From assembly GCA_911728435.2 (NCBI GenBank), contig OU452212.1, forward strand, positions 6,826,563 through 6,890,562: DNA of 64,000 bases. Direction: 5' to 3'. The position numbers were made by a program, and so were the translations under genes. Under the pieces are notes generated by a model that did no database searches, was not told where the DNA came from, and saw only the letters and a program-made list of their open reading frames with translations. Numbering within the stretch: the stretch's first letter is position 1; each line of letters opens with the position of its first letter. This DNA comes from Apoderus coryli. Its lineage: Eukaryota > Arthropoda > Insecta > Coleoptera > Attelabidae. Of this stretch, positions 23,901 through 35,488 are shown piece after piece.

Positions 23901-26900
23901 TTTGTGTCTTTGACATTATTACTTTTGTTCCAATATAGTATTCAATGTAATTGACATTTAGTGTGTTGTAATATACCGTGAAAATATTTTGTCAACTACT
24001 ATACAGTTTTTGTCACATTTTAAGGTTAAGTATCATGTAGTTGATCATGTTTATTAATGCCACATTTGTTTTTCATTTGCCTTCCTCTGCATGGCCGTTT
24101 GTTGCTGTTAATAGGACGAGTACAACGGACGATCTAGTACTAAGGAGAATGGCGGCGTTAGCAGTAAACGTCGGTCTTCTGAGTGAGTATTTTTTTTATT
24201 AAATTATATTAAAGGTGGATTTCTTATATGTTTTTTTGAACACCCTGCAATTTCATTACAAATTTGTATTTGACTGTTTCAGCAAACGTCGCAGTACAAG
24301 CCGTTCCCGCCGCACAAGCCGCAGTCGTTCTCGAGACCGTAAATCAAGGCGCCCTAGCAGGGACAGACGCAGTCGTTCACGTGAGCGCAAGAGGTCAAGA
24401 GACAAACGTCGAACAAGGTCCAGAGAACGCAAATCGAAATCAAGAGATCGTCGTGCCAGGTCTAGGGATAGAAGAAGCACATCGCGCGAGAGGAGAGATC
24501 GTTTGAAACGACGAAATGGCGGCGGAAGTAGGAGTAGGGATCGTACAAGTCGTAGCAAGGATAGGAGAAGTAAAAGTCGAGATCGACGATCGCCTAAGAA
24601 GAGATCTATATCGCCAAGAAAGAGGTCACCATCTCCAAAGAAGAGATCTTTATCGCCGAAAAAGCGGTCTTTATCACCAAGTAAACCCTCATTTAAGTGA
24701 GTAATGTTCAACATTTAACTTTAATTCATAATATGGCATGATTTATTGTTTAGGCGGAGTACAAGATCCCCACTAGCGCTGAGAGGACAAAGCCCTGTAG
24801 AGGAATTGAGTCCGGAAGAACGAGATGCCAGAACAGTATTTGTTATGCAGTTGTCTCAGAGAATTAGAGCTAGGGATTTGGAAGAGTTCTTTAGTTCAGT
24901 GGGTAAAGTACGAGACGTTAGAATGATTGTGTGTAATAAAACAAGACGATTTAAGGGTATTGCTTATATTGAATTCAAAGATCCAGAAAGTGTGGCATTG
25001 GTAAGTTGAAGCTCTGACTCATTTTGTAATGATTGATGATTGTGCAACAGTGCTGGAAGACTTAATATTTTGTAGATTAGGACGTTAAATATACTTTTGC
25101 CAACAATTATTTATTGTTCACAGGCATTGGGGCTATCGGGTCAAAAACTGTTGGGTATACCAATAATTGTACAACATACGCAAGCTGAGAAGAATCGAAT
25201 GGGTAATTCCATGCCGAATTTGATGCCGAAAGGCATGACTGGACCGATGCGATTATATGTTGGTTCCTTGCATTTTAATATCACCGAGGAGATGTTACGA
25301 GGCATTTTTGAGCCATTTGGTAAAATAGATAATATACAATTAATAATGGATCCGGAGACAGGGCGATCTAAAGGATATGGGTTTATAACAGTAAGTCAAA
25401 TTAATTAATCTGTAGGTTCGTGAACATTTTTTGATTGATTATGTTCTTACATGCTTGGGGATGAAAGGGATAATAATATGAGAGAATATAGGTTCTACCG
25501 TAGTCCAACTTCAACTGCTTTCATTATAGGCCTAAAATCAAATGTTTTGAAACTTCTTGTCCTTTATTTATTTATTCTAACCTCATACTACTTCATAGAC
25601 ACATTATTCCCTGAGTTGTTGACAACAAAAGATGAGAACCGGCCAGAGCATTAAAATTTCAATTCTATTGACTAGGAATATCATTTTAGCAATCAAGTAT
25701 TCAGTGAGGACAAACTAGAAGGGTACAATTTACATAATATTATAGATACAGCCCTAAGATATTGACGGACGTGAAGGTAGTGTGACAAACAAGGCGGAAA
25801 GGATGGGAATCTCTCCAAGAACTTCGTTATATCAGCTTGACATCCATTCTGTCGAAATAATTTTAAGTTTATCGGATCACCACTATACTTTTCTGGTTTC
25901 AGTGCTGTTTTTGTAGAGATTGTCTTTGGCTCGAAAACTTTTAATTCATTCCCAGCCAGGCTTTAATTCAAGGAGGGATGACAAATATCAGCAAGCTAAA
26001 TTTATTACATCTTATTTATTTTAGTACCATAATTGTGATGATGCCAAAAAAGCCTTGGAACAACTAAATGGGTTTGAATTGGCTGGCCGGCCAATGAAAG
26101 TTGGAAATGTCACAGAACGTATAGATTTGCAAACTCAAGGCCCATCCATATTGGATTCGGACGAACTTGATAGATCAGGTAATTATAAAAACGGAAATAA
26201 ATCAAATTTAGAGTGATTTTGTCATTATTTTGAATTAAAACTAATCGTATTTTTTGTAGGTATTGATTTGGGAGCCACTGGTCGGTTGCAATTGATGTTT
26301 AAATTGGCGGAGGGAGCTGGAATGCAGGTACCTCAAGCAGCCGCGAATGCTTTAAGTATGGCAACAGGACAACCAGTTGTGGTGCCGCAAGTGCAGAATC
26401 ATACGACGCCTCCCATAGCAACGCAATGTTTTATGTTGAGTAATATGTTTGAGCCAACCAGGTAAAACTTTTGTGAGGTTATTTAAAGGAAAATAAAAAA
26501 AAATCGACCAAGTTAGAAGAAAGTACAGGGGGACTGGGTCGCATTCTTATATACGCCGAATACATAAATATTACATTACCTATGTGTGCGTTAATGGGAA
26601 AAACTAATGTACTTTAATCTAAAATTATAAATAAAAAAGTAAAACTAATTATAACATCCTAAACTAACCCAAAAACTATAAATAAAAAAAATAAAAAATT
26701 TCAAGAGCAGGGATCGAACCCACAACCTTCCGATTACAAAGTCCACACATTAACCGATAGGCTACATTCTGTACCCATCTGCTATGCGAATTACCACGAG
26801 CACATATTTTATTTTTTCCTATTAATGGCACAGCGTGTACATTAATCGCATAATATTTATGCATTCTTCGTATCCTATGCCATTAGCGCTCCACGTAGCG

Positions 26901-28156
26901 TTACTTCTATAGGGAACGGAAAAATGCGACCGGGACCTAGTCAAACGGCGATTAATTACTAATAAAATCCAGTTTTCTTCTCTCTATAGTTTGTAAAAAC
27001 ACGAAACGCCGCTTGTGACAATTTAATTTAAAACCACGCATTTGTACAAGATTAAAATTCATCTGAAATATGTTTTTGTTGTGTAAAATACGAAGCAAAT
27101 TTATATAAGTAAGTCAATTGTGTAATCGTTTGCATTTTTGTAGATTTTATGGTTATACGTAACATTCGTACAAGGAAATTTTCATCAAACAGCATCATCT
27201 GATTTGAACTATTTTTTTTATAGATGAAATTTTACGCCACGACCACCTGTAATCCCCAGTTGTGGGTGGGACTCAAACTTGGGAAGATGGCCCAGCTAAT
27301 ACCCCCTAAAACCTCTCCGGTGAAAGTAGCTATCTGATCGCAGATATCTGCAGAGACTTCTATTCCTACAGAGGCTCTCCTTTCATTTTTCAGAAGGCCT
27401 ATCTATCATGGGTTCTTCCGCATTGGATTGTGTCTTATTTGAACGCCGCCAGAATCATCGTTGTCTTCATCTTTTAGAGCCTAGGGTCATAGTTGGTCTC
27501 TTGAACCTTCTTGCTTGTTCTTCGGGATCGTAGTCCACCGCTGCTTGCAGAAGTGGATTATGATGTCGCTCCGCCTTTTCCCAGACCGAAATTGCTAGCT
27601 GTACGAGATGTTCCTTCAAGGAGTTGAGACCCAAATACGTACGGATGCGGTTATTGATCACAAACCACGGTGCGTCTCTGGTATGACCTCGCTACTTGTC
27701 CTCATGCTGCTTCTGGAATGTCCGGCCCCTGTCCAAAGTAAACGCCAAGGTACTTGCCGTGACCTGCCATTCAACCTTTTTTCCATCGATTTGCATTTGG
27801 CCCCATGGTTCCTTTCTTAATATAATAATAATATAACATCGATAAATCTTTTGTTTTGCCTTTTCAGTGAATCTAACGCAAACTGGGACACCGAAATCCG
27901 CGATGATGTCATTGAGGAATGCAACAAACACGGCGGTGTATTGCATGTGTACGTAGACAGAGGTAGTCCGCAAGGGAATGTATACGTGAAATGTCCTTCA
28001 ATATCCACAGCTGTAGCTTCAGTCAATTCGCTGCATGGTCGGTGGTTTGCAGGTCGAGTCATAACAGCTGCATACGTACCGTTACTAAACTACCATTCAT
28101 TGTTCCCAGATGCTATGACGGCAGTACAGTTGTTACTCCCATCAAACAGAAAATAG
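20905..28156 (+). CDS. RBM39: RNA-binding protein 39 / Caper
   Basis: Eight coding exons: 20905-20958, 24115-24182, 24283-24696, 24754-25000, 25124-25390, 26025-26178, 26260-26461 and 27868-28156. They total 564 aa; the human protein is about 530. After a short acidic start (MAEDLDVEAMLEAP), residues 25-178 form an Arg/Ser-rich domain ending in KRSPSPKKRS-type repeats. RRM1 starts near 204 (RTVFVMQLSQRI), RRM2 near 304 (MRLYVGSLHFNIT, then GYGFIT). The C-terminal U2AF-homology RRM (about 469-564) includes DDVIEECNKHGGVLHVYVD and GRWFAGRVITAAYVP. This nuclear splicing factor interacts with U2AF65 and SF3B1 ULM motifs and coactivates AP-1 and nuclear receptors. Intron 1 (3.2 kb) carries a mariner relic; intron 7 (1.4 kb) carries a tRNA-like SINE and a LINE tail. 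The ATG follows the 5' UTR splice acceptor by four bases. Confidence 0.96.
22930..23440 (-). pseudogene. Mariner transposase relic in RBM39 intron 1
   Basis: Minus-strand frames read RKLCAKWVPRELTVDQKQQQ, LLNRNKMEFYRRYVSMDETW and HYYTPESKRQSAE, a textbook mariner catalytic core with the first Asp in MDETW. A frameshift follows, then DPNPKRAKTQQPAG and DYYYALLDRLKAEIAK. The block with the second Asp (HQDNAPCH in the family) is absent: the frame jumps to MAKLNELEVE. The N-terminal domain is missing as well. It is antisense to the host gene and dead. Confidence 0.88.
26528..26942. mobile_element. Short interspersed element with inverted ends
   Basis: The segment is bracketed by imperfect inverted sequences: GGACTGGGTCGCATTCTT on the left and the complement of GGTCCCGGTCGCATTTTT on the right. 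A tRNA-derived core lies inside (see next entry). It occupies intron 7 of RBM39. Exact boundaries and target duplication are not certain. Confidence 0.45.
26690..26790 (-). repeat. tRNA-derived SINE-like sequence
   Basis: On the minus strand the sequence has a polymerase III A-box-like TAGCCTATCGGTTA, about 35 bp, then a B-box in GTTGTGGGTTCGATCCCTGC. An A/T-rich tail follows. The acceptor stem does not pair as in a working tRNA, so it is a tRNA-derived repeat and not a tRNA gene. Confidence 0.65.
27230..27790 (-). pseudogene. LINE C-terminal remnant in RBM39 intron 7
   Basis: On the minus strand from about 27670 to 27467 the peptide reads FVINNRIRTYLGLNSLKEHL, AISVWEKAERHHNPLLQAAV and DYDPEEQARRFKRP, ending at a stop. 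This arrangement matches the C-terminal tail of Jockey-like LINE reverse transcriptases (a 'PWFV.N..I..DL' block and a helical 'H.NPLL' segment). Upstream and downstream parts are frame-shifted or noncoding. The exact clade is uncertain. Confidence 0.6.
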
Positions 28157-28460
28157 AAGTAGTACAAACTATGTATAGACACACCAAGGACCAGTTTGAG
28201 GCGCATAAGTGATGTTAAACATTTTTTTAAATACAGTGATGAGTATTCTTAGGGATGCATTAATAATTATAATAATAATGTTTTATTTAAGATGTGACTT
28301 AGATGCAGTAGTGTTAGATTTACAGGAGGTTTTGTTGGATAATGTTAAAAATATGATGATTGTGCGTATTTTTAATATTCAAGAATATTGTATTATAAAA
28401 TTGGTTTCACGTTCACGTAATAGTATCAGTTGTAGATATATATTTTATAAATAAATTGAA
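28157..28460 (+). other. Probable RBM39 3' UTR with poly(A) signal
   Basis: The sequence after the RBM39 stop codon is AT-rich and has AATAAA at 28450-28455, about 295 bp downstream. This fits a short 3' UTR, though no transcript evidence is available. Confidence 0.45.
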
Positions 28461-29290
28461 ATATAAATTATTGTTTACAATTTACAGGATATTATACACT
28501 GGCGTATTCAAGGTTGGATTCGAAAAAAAAACACTTCAAGTTACTGGCAATCTAAACAGTTACTTGCTGAACACAATTCAGGTAAAACTGAAATAATCTG
28601 ACCAAGGCACAGTTCTCTACTTACTTTTTCAGGATTCTAGAGGAAAGTGTCGAAACATCTTGGGCATGACAAAAGTAATTGACAGTTAAGTGAGAAATTT
28701 AACCTCTCCAAATTACAGCGCTGCAATTTTATGTTATTCCGATTGAAATACATCTGTTAGGTATAATAATATAATAATAATAAGTGTTTATTTCCAACAG
28801 ATAAAATCCGTTTACAGAAGTTGTGACATTTTAATACACGCCTACAGTTGTTGTTTCTAATGGAATAGTCTATTCTACTGGCAATACTACATTCTTGTTG
28901 TTTGCTTGGGATATCCTTGAGACGACCACATTCAGAATATCAACCATTTCGAGTAGTTTGTGTGCGACATTGTTTGAAGTCGAACAACAAGGTTGAAAAT
29001 GAGTGGGTCTGCACTGAACCCTCCACTGCGACCACCAAGGGTCTATTTATATTTCATCTAGCAGCTCAATGGTCAAACTTCTTAATTGAAGTCGATTATT
29101 TTGCTGGATCCTTTCTTTTAGACTCGCTGCTAAGAGACCCAACCTCGTGAGATGATGCAAACGACAGTGACCAGTGTAGAGTCAAACCAGGAGGCGCAGA
29201 TGAGATCTACTCATACGCAACCTGGATTTCGATAGGCTAATGAACTCCTTCGAATGTACTACACCTGGATAATTAATTTTTGAAACAGAA
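28461..29290. other. Intergenic DNA
   Basis: No host gene recognised. An ATA-rich simple repeat lies near 28766-28785. The open frame at 28902-29150 matches nothing I know and has no coding features. Confidence 0.4.
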
Positions 29291-29640
29291 GACGCGTGAG
29301 GAAATCAGAAATGAGTAGGATGTGGTTTATAGAGACACTTCGTCGGTGGTATAAAGAATTCAAAAATGACCAAACATCCATATTTGTGAGGCCTGTCCAG
29401 GACATCCAAATGAGGTCATCCCAGTGGAAACCACCAAGAAAGCTGAGTCATGTGGTTTGTAGAACGTGTGTAAAATATCGTGCACGAACATTTGGGTATG
29501 AGAAAACTGTCGCCTGGATGGGTACCGCGTTTGCTGACTGTGGGCAAGTGGAATTGTGTGACCACTATTTGGAGTATTTGGAGATACTTTGGGAAAAGTG
29601 CATCGCCATACCGACTATTTTGAAAAATAAAATAATAAAA
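29290..29640 (+). pseudogene. Possible mariner-like remnant
   Basis: The plus-strand frame reads LRRWYKEFKNDQTSI, resembling the N-terminal helix-turn-helix linker of mariner-like transposases (RWYKEFKNG.TS). It ends with EYLEILWEKCIAIP, which loosely resembles the family C-terminus. The middle shows no catalytic motif. The identity is tentative. Confidence 0.4.
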
Positions 29641-29714
29641 ATCAATGCTTTCGTTGTAGGCTCATCAATTATCATACCACCCTCGTTTATAGCCACAATT
29701 TCATATAGTTGAGG

Positions 29715-30300
29715 TAGAAGTATTTTTGCTAAAAAGCCCCAAGGTTACAACTAAACTGGTATGGGAATGCCAAAGAGAACTTCGGGCCTTGGCGGGCCGC
29801 AATAGGTTGAATCTAGTGTGGGTCCCGGGGCACTCGGGAATAGAAGGCAACGAGAGAGCGGATTGGCTGGCTAGACCAGCCTCTGAAACCCCATATACTG
29901 GCACGGAACCTGCGCTGGGCTTGTTTAAAAGAACGGCAAGGGAACTCTGGGCCAAAAGCGAGCAGATATTGGGAACATATTCCCAAGCAGGAGCATGGAA
30001 ACAGGTTCATACTTGGTGCAGCAACAAAACGCACTGGAAAACTGCTATCATTAAGATGGGGCTGTATAACGTGGACCTACAACGCAGATTGTGTAATGGG
30101 GCAGTTAAAACAGCTTACCATGTAATATGCGAGTGTGTAGCCTTACACGCTATTTTTTGGCGTTCGCTGATTGTGTCAGCAGATATTGACACCCAACACA
30201 ACTGAACTCCACAAGTTAGTGGAGGGTACAGGGTTGTTGGATTGGGTGGCATAAAATACGGGGACTTTTCACAATAAGCCCATGATCTTTCTTTTAGCAA
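29715..30300 (+). pseudogene. LINE RNase H and C-terminal fragment
   Basis: The plus-strand frame (29726-30205) has LNLVWVPGHSGIEGNERAD, the RNase H signature of Jockey/R1-type LINEs with the conserved H and D. It continues with a helical region (ELWAKSEQILGTYSQAGAWK) and a C-terminal segment with CNGAVKTAYHVICECVALH, where the usual zinc-binding cysteines are only partly kept. The noncoding 3' end to about 30290 is the source-type sequence of the fragment nested at 8079-8262. The reverse transcriptase is missing, so this is a 5'-truncated copy. Confidence 0.8.
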
Positions 30301-30469
30301 TTGCTAGGATGGATGGTTACATGCAACGATGATCCGGGTGTCTATCGTCATCAATATCTCGCCTTCTTTTAATAAAGTAAACTTTACTACTAATAAGCAA
30401 TGTGAGCAAATTTTATGCAACGAAAATAAAACAAGTAACAAATTATATAAAATTGTAAATTATTTTCTG

Positions 30470-33333
30470 TCATGGATAATAACAAACAACTTCTTTATAC
30501 AACTTCTCAAAGTTACACTCATCAATCGAAACAAATCTTTTAGCACAACGACTAAAATAATAAATATCACCGGTATGAATATCAAACCACAATGCATGTA
30601 TATGTAGTTCATGTTTTTCCAAACGTTTCTTTAAAAATCCATAACTGGCGATATTTTGTAATTGTTGTAATGTGTTGATTTGTGATAGTTTGTCTTTTAT
30701 GCTGAATTTGTTGTCAGGATCAATGTACGCGATGAATTCCCGTTGCGGTGTCTCAGCTTGGAAGCTTAAAGGAGCATCAAAACTATGCGTTTTTAAGTAA
30801 CGGAATTTTTCGAGGCTTGTTTGACAATGAGTGCAAAGCCAAGAACGTACTGGAGACTTTCTTCGATTGTCCTAAAAGATAATGCAAATCATAATAATTA
30901 TATCGGATTGTAGTGTCGTACTATTAATTTTTTATTCAAAAGGGACGCGAGCTCCACTGTAAATGGGATCGATTGAATTTGGATGTAGGGAAATGGTTGA
31001 TTTATTTTTCTGATTTTGCAATATGGTATTGCTACGGTGTATAGAAAATTTGGTTTGAATGCTTTTGTGGCACATCATAGAGATGGTACTTTTTTAACCG
31101 TTTATTTACCTGAGACGACATTTCACTATCTTGTAAGTTATAGAGTAGGTTCATAGCTTGACAATCGCTATGTCCGCAAACAACTATATGTCGTATATTA
31201 TGGAATACACATCCTATTTCTAGAGCGGCAGGTTCATTGGAATTTTGTTCATCGAGAAAATGTTGTGAATGCGGAACTATATTGCCGGCATTCCTCACTG
31301 GAATAAAATTCATCAACCACAGAATATTAACAATTAAGATTGGGATAAATTATATTCATTTATATCTTTGATAAGACCGTCTGTTCAGCCAGCTAATGCA
31401 CAGTTACAAATATTCAACGTTCACTGCCGGTGGCTTTTATAAGAGCCAGTGCCGCTGGCTGGCTGTATAAGTGAGGACATTTATATTTCATCACTTTGAC
31501 AAACCGACACAAAGAATGGAGATGTCTTCGTCGAGACATATCAATCCATCTTACGATATTTAATGTGTGGCTTGTTCTCTCAAAATTACGGATCCCGCAA
31601 TCAAACGCAAGCAGGAGTTCTGCAATTTCTGTACCCTACCAGTATCCACATAGATCAGCCACGGATGGTAGACTGGGAGAGAACAGTCTTCAATTTCAGC
31701 ACAAATCGATTTTGGTCAATAAGTTTTCAATGCATATAGCCTAATTGTAACGTGCTCCGAAAAACGCAAATCTTGATCCATATACACTCCCAGATTGTTC
31801 ACTGTAGCCTTAAAAGATATTGAAGTACCGTCCATACTTAGCGGATCTGGGACGTCGCGTAAAAATGCCTCGGGATCTCTCCTTTTTCCGATTTAATTGG
31901 ATTAAGCACTAAACAATGGTTCTTGGCGAATTCACTAAGATAATCCAAGTCAATTTTCACTTGACGGAAATCTGCAGTGAAAGGAAGCTGACGACACAGC
32001 TAAAATATCGTATAAATAAAAAAATGCGGAACAGTTGATCAGCCGGGGAAATATTACCATATTTCACAGATTGGTGTCGGTTTATCAAGTGATTGCCGAA
32101 TAATGCAACAGCACGATCGCAAAGTCCAATGTAATGCAATATTGATAACAACAGCGGATGACGCAACGTATCAAAAGCCTTAGATAAAGCCAACAGTATC
32201 GGCATGGAAATATTTGCTTTAGCGCAATCACAAAACCAGAGCGAAAACCTGATTGTAGACTGCAGATATTCTCTCATTTGTTAATTATCTTCTTCAGGGT
32301 TGGGTTCTAATTAACCTCAAATATTGAACATGAAGCAATATTAAATGAATTTTTACTTACCAATATACATATCGCCGACATTCGATTGTGTGAATCTTGT
32401 AGGAATCAGTCTACAGTCTATGCAACAAAAAAATACTGCTTTAGGCTGAAATAGTGAAAAAGAATCAAGAATAGTTGAAGTTTAAATAAACACTTCTTGA
32501 ATTTTCTCTTGAAATTATTATCTTATCATAAAAACTAACATAATACCAAAAACTCATATCTATGTTCTTTTACAAAGTGAAATAAAGCATGACGTTTATT
32601 AGAAGTTGCATCAAACCAATATTTCAGATTGACCGGGTGAGAATACATCAAGAAAATGTATTTAAATTTCTCTTCAAATTGTGCTTTATCCGAATTCAAG
32701 TTGTGTTTGTCTGTATGTATTTTTCCACGATAGCGCCCAAACGCTTGAACCAATTGAGCTAAATTTTGGTATATGAGTTTGGGAGAGTCCTAGGATGAAC
32801 CCATTAATTTTTGGTTGATATCGCTTCAGCCCTGTGATAGACGTGGACAGAACCGCTAAATTTTCAAATAACAGTAGGGGTCGAGTGATACATCATTTTA
32901 AAACATTTTTTTATCTGCTTAACAGCGATAGCGAGAAAATTGAGTTTAAAATTTCACCAGTTAGGTAGTTGAAACCTATCATATTAGAATTATAACACAA
33001 TAATTTGAAAAAGGGTTTTGTGGCGTCATTGATAGAGCGTGCGCTTCGCTTGCGGTAGGATCTGTGTTCGATTCCCACCTCTGCCAATACTTTTTTTTTC
33101 TAATTTTTGAATAAAATAATTAGTTTGTTACGTTAGTTTATTGAAAATAATACAATAATTATTAAAATTCTGTTTCGTTACGCAGGTCATATCGTTGCCG
33201 GGAAAGTTTTGGGGCGACACAAACGATTTTTTTTACTCACTGTTGGGTTGTCCTTAACTTTCTCAAATTGTTTTACCATAGTGTCACGTAGAGTAGCACG
33301 GTATTTCATTATACCCTTCAAAATTATATCCAT
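30470..33333 (-). CDS. CAHbeta: Beta-class carbonic anhydrase, left copy
   Basis: Four minus-strand exons, 33333-33241, 32445-32361, 31297-31110 and 30871-30470, give 255 aa, the same length as the right copy and the usual insect length. Beta-CAs hydrate CO2 reversibly with a zinc ion held by two Cys and a His; animal forms are generally mitochondrial. The zinc loop in exon 2 reads FFCCIDCRLIP where the family and the right copy have FxTCxDSRMIP-type sequence: Thr-to-Cys and Ser-to-Cys, with the zinc Cys, Asp and Arg kept. Exon 3 keeps RNAGNIVPHSQHF and the second ligand pair in CGHSDC. By eye the two copies differ at about 26 of 255 residues. This copy gains four cysteines (two here, and SRCAK and DECNF in exon 4). 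The frame is intact, so it may be a diverged functional paralogue. A LINE fragment sits in intron 2. Confidence 0.92.
31480..32290 (-). pseudogene. Jockey-like RT fragment in intron 2 of left beta-CA
   Basis: Minus-strand frames contain LALSKAFDTLRHPLLLSIL, the reverse transcriptase block with the first catalytic Asp. Further downstream comes IDLDYLSEFAKNHCLVLNP, the segment after the catalytic palm. The block with the catalytic YxDD motif is lost or unreadable between about 31960 and 32080 because of internal deletion and frameshift. The corresponding intron of the right copy is short and lacks it, so it entered after the duplication or was lost there. Confidence 0.75.
33025..33100 (+). repeat. 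tRNA-derived SINE-like fragment
   Basis: The plus strand has a tRNA-like block: TGATAGAGCGTGCGCTTCGC, then a B-box in GTGTTCGATTCCCACCTCTG, followed by a T-rich tail. The 5' arm does not pair with the 3' arm, so I do not call a functional tRNA. It lies in intron 1 of the left carbonic anhydrase copy. Confidence 0.5.
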
Positions 33334-33520
33334 TTTTACAAAACTTGTTTCAATATTTCACAATAATTTTTCGACTATAATTTACTAATTATTATATTTA
33401 TAATAATTAAATTCTGTAAATGACATCTGTCAAAGTAACTTTATATAGAGTTTTATACAGCATGTGCGAAATAATTCACTATGTTGTCCCAAGGTTCAAT
33501 CGTTGTTAAGGTATAGTGTT

Positions 33521-33640
33521 TCTAAAGTTAGTTTAAAATTATATCAAAAAAACACAACTCGATATCCCTTTGTAATGTCAATACCGACCGTAGCGTAGGC
33601 GCACCCTTTTAACTTTTCATAACAATACATGTCCCTACGA
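33521..33640. other. Right edge of left beta-CA duplication unit
   Basis: Similarity to the region right of the other copy (CAGCATGT...AATAATTCACTAT, then CCAAGGTTCA) stops at about 33520, versus about 37650 on the right. The left edge of the repeat unit is marked by GGTTACATGCAACGATGATC at 30315 and 35314. Confidence 0.5.
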
Positions 33641-33656
33641 TATGTTAAAAATCCTT

Positions 33657-35035
33657 TATTAATAATAATAATAATAACTTTATTGTAAAAAAAGCATTTT
33701 ACAAATGGCGAAGTTGAGGCAAGCCTCCTATCTTAACCACTTAATTACTACCTAGTAAAAGAAAAAGAAAACAGAAAAACGCACAAAAACATATAGTATG
33801 TCCGACCATATACTACTATAATTTCTCACAAAAAAATAGCAATAAACACTCACAAATCACTACGCGTTGCCATGTCCCCTTACTAAACAAGTCCTTACAG
33901 CTAATTTGAATCTGAAACCTGTCATTTTCTTGACCTCGTCAGGCAGAGAGTTGTATATTTTTGAAATGTTATAGGTGAAGGACCTTTCATATAAAGCTGT
34001 GCTGTGCATTGGTGGTGTAATCATCTCTCTATTTCGCGTATTTAAGCTGTGAATCATACGCCGAAACGTTATTTTGCTGTATAAGTAACAAGGAGAGCCA
34101 GTTTTAATAATTCTATTAAAAAGAACCAGCATATGCAGCTGCCTACGTTCATCCATCCGCAACCAGTCAATTTCCCTAATCTTTGCACTCACCCCACGCT
34201 CCCTGCCCCTCATTCCCGCAACTAAACGCACACACGAGTTTTGCATTAGCTGAATGCGCCTTATGTCTGAGCCCACAAGACAAGGACCATAAACCATATC
34301 CGCAAAGTTAAACTGAGACAACACTAAGCTGTCACAAAGCATCTTTCTCATCGATAAGCTCAGAAGATTTCGTTGGCCAAATATTAGTTTTAAATTCACG
34401 AATGCTTTTTTTATGCACATACTTACATGGCTTTCGAGTCTCAAGTCGCTATCAATGAGAACACCCAAGTTTCTTGCACTTTTTGAACAGGGCAGATCAA
34501 CTCCTTCTATTGTCACTGAAAACAGATCAGTAGCAATGTGGCGCGAGTTTTGAGGACCCAACAACAGCAACTGAGACTTATGTGGGTTAATCTCAAGAGC
34601 ATGGTTTTTTGATATTAGTGCTAATTTTCGAAGATCTGCATTTATTTTTTCTCTGGCGTTATTTATATTCCTAGATTCAAATGAAAAATATATTTGTGTG
34701 TCATCCGCATACATATGCGCATTGCAGTGATCTAGGCTCTCAGTTATTTGAGATGTATAAAGACAAAAAAGTATTGGGGCGAGGATGGAGCCCTGAGGCA
34801 CACCACTGGTCAATATATTTCTTTTAGACGTTTGCTTACCCAGAATAACGGACTGACTCCTATTTGTTAAATAGCTTCGAATAATATTACTAATTGTATG
34901 TTCATTTGTATAAAAGTATACTCTACAACTTAAAAATATCTCCAGGCTTAAGAGCTTGAATCCTGGTAATTTTATAATCATGCATTCCATGTTTCCTTAG
35001 AATTGTTCCTACCGATGAATGTGCAAAGTCTAATA
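33657..35035 (-). mobile_element. Jockey-like LINE, 5'-truncated, with long open RT frame
   Basis: A continuous minus-strand frame of 376 codons (34990-33860) encodes the distal reverse transcriptase. It has SYLTNRSQSVILGK, the GVPQGSILAPILFCLYTSQI block and the catalytic HMYADDTQIYF (YxDD). NPHKSQLLLLG, a LGVLIDSDLRLESHV block and the C-terminal region (YNSLPDEVK.MTGFRFKLAV) follow. The upstream palm with the first catalytic Asp and the endonuclease are missing, so the copy is 5'-truncated. The 3' end is marked by a (TAA)n run at about 33660-33680 on the plus strand, as in CR1/Jockey-type tails. It sits between the two carbonic anhydrase copies. Confidence 0.88.
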
Positions 35036-35488
35036 GTCATCTTCGGCTCAAGGAACTGTAAGGATTGCAATTGATTTTCACCCTCCTACGTTAAAAATTT
35101 ATGAAAATGGCTTTAATCTGAATTGGCATGACTGTTGGTTAACTAAAAACATAAATCTCACAAGTTAGCGAAAATTTATCTTGGATCACGTCACAATATG
35201 TGACTAATTTTGTGTTTTCACTTATGATCCTGACAGTCCATGCTTTGGAAGGACCCAATCTCACAGCTTGATGGTTTATGGCAATAATTTCATATAATTG
35301 GAGAAGGATCCATGGTTACATGCAACGATGATCCGGATCAATATCTCGCCTTCTTTTAATAAAATAAACTTTACGATTAAATAAGCACAAAAACTCTTTG
35401 AAGTATTCAACAAATAGAAATGGATCAAATTTTACGCAACGCAAATAAAACAGCTAACAAATTATATAAAATTATAAATTCTTTTCTG

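Noticed and set aside
24264..24704. Plus-strand +1 frames overlapping the RS exon
   Set aside because: Alternative-frame reading of repetitive RS codons; no domain.
24256..24714. 152-codon minus-strand frame opposite the RBM39 RS domain
   Set aside because: It is the antisense shadow of an Arg/Ser repeat, which gives a Leu/Arg-rich frame; the sense exon has good splice sites and fits the family.
26690..26790. Functional tRNA gene on the minus strand
   Set aside because: Promoter boxes are present but there is no 7-bp acceptor stem and an AT-rich tail follows; tRNA-derived repeat preferred.
33025..33100. Functional tRNA gene
   Set aside because: B-box is good, but the acceptor and D arms do not pair; a T-rich tail suggests a SINE fragment.
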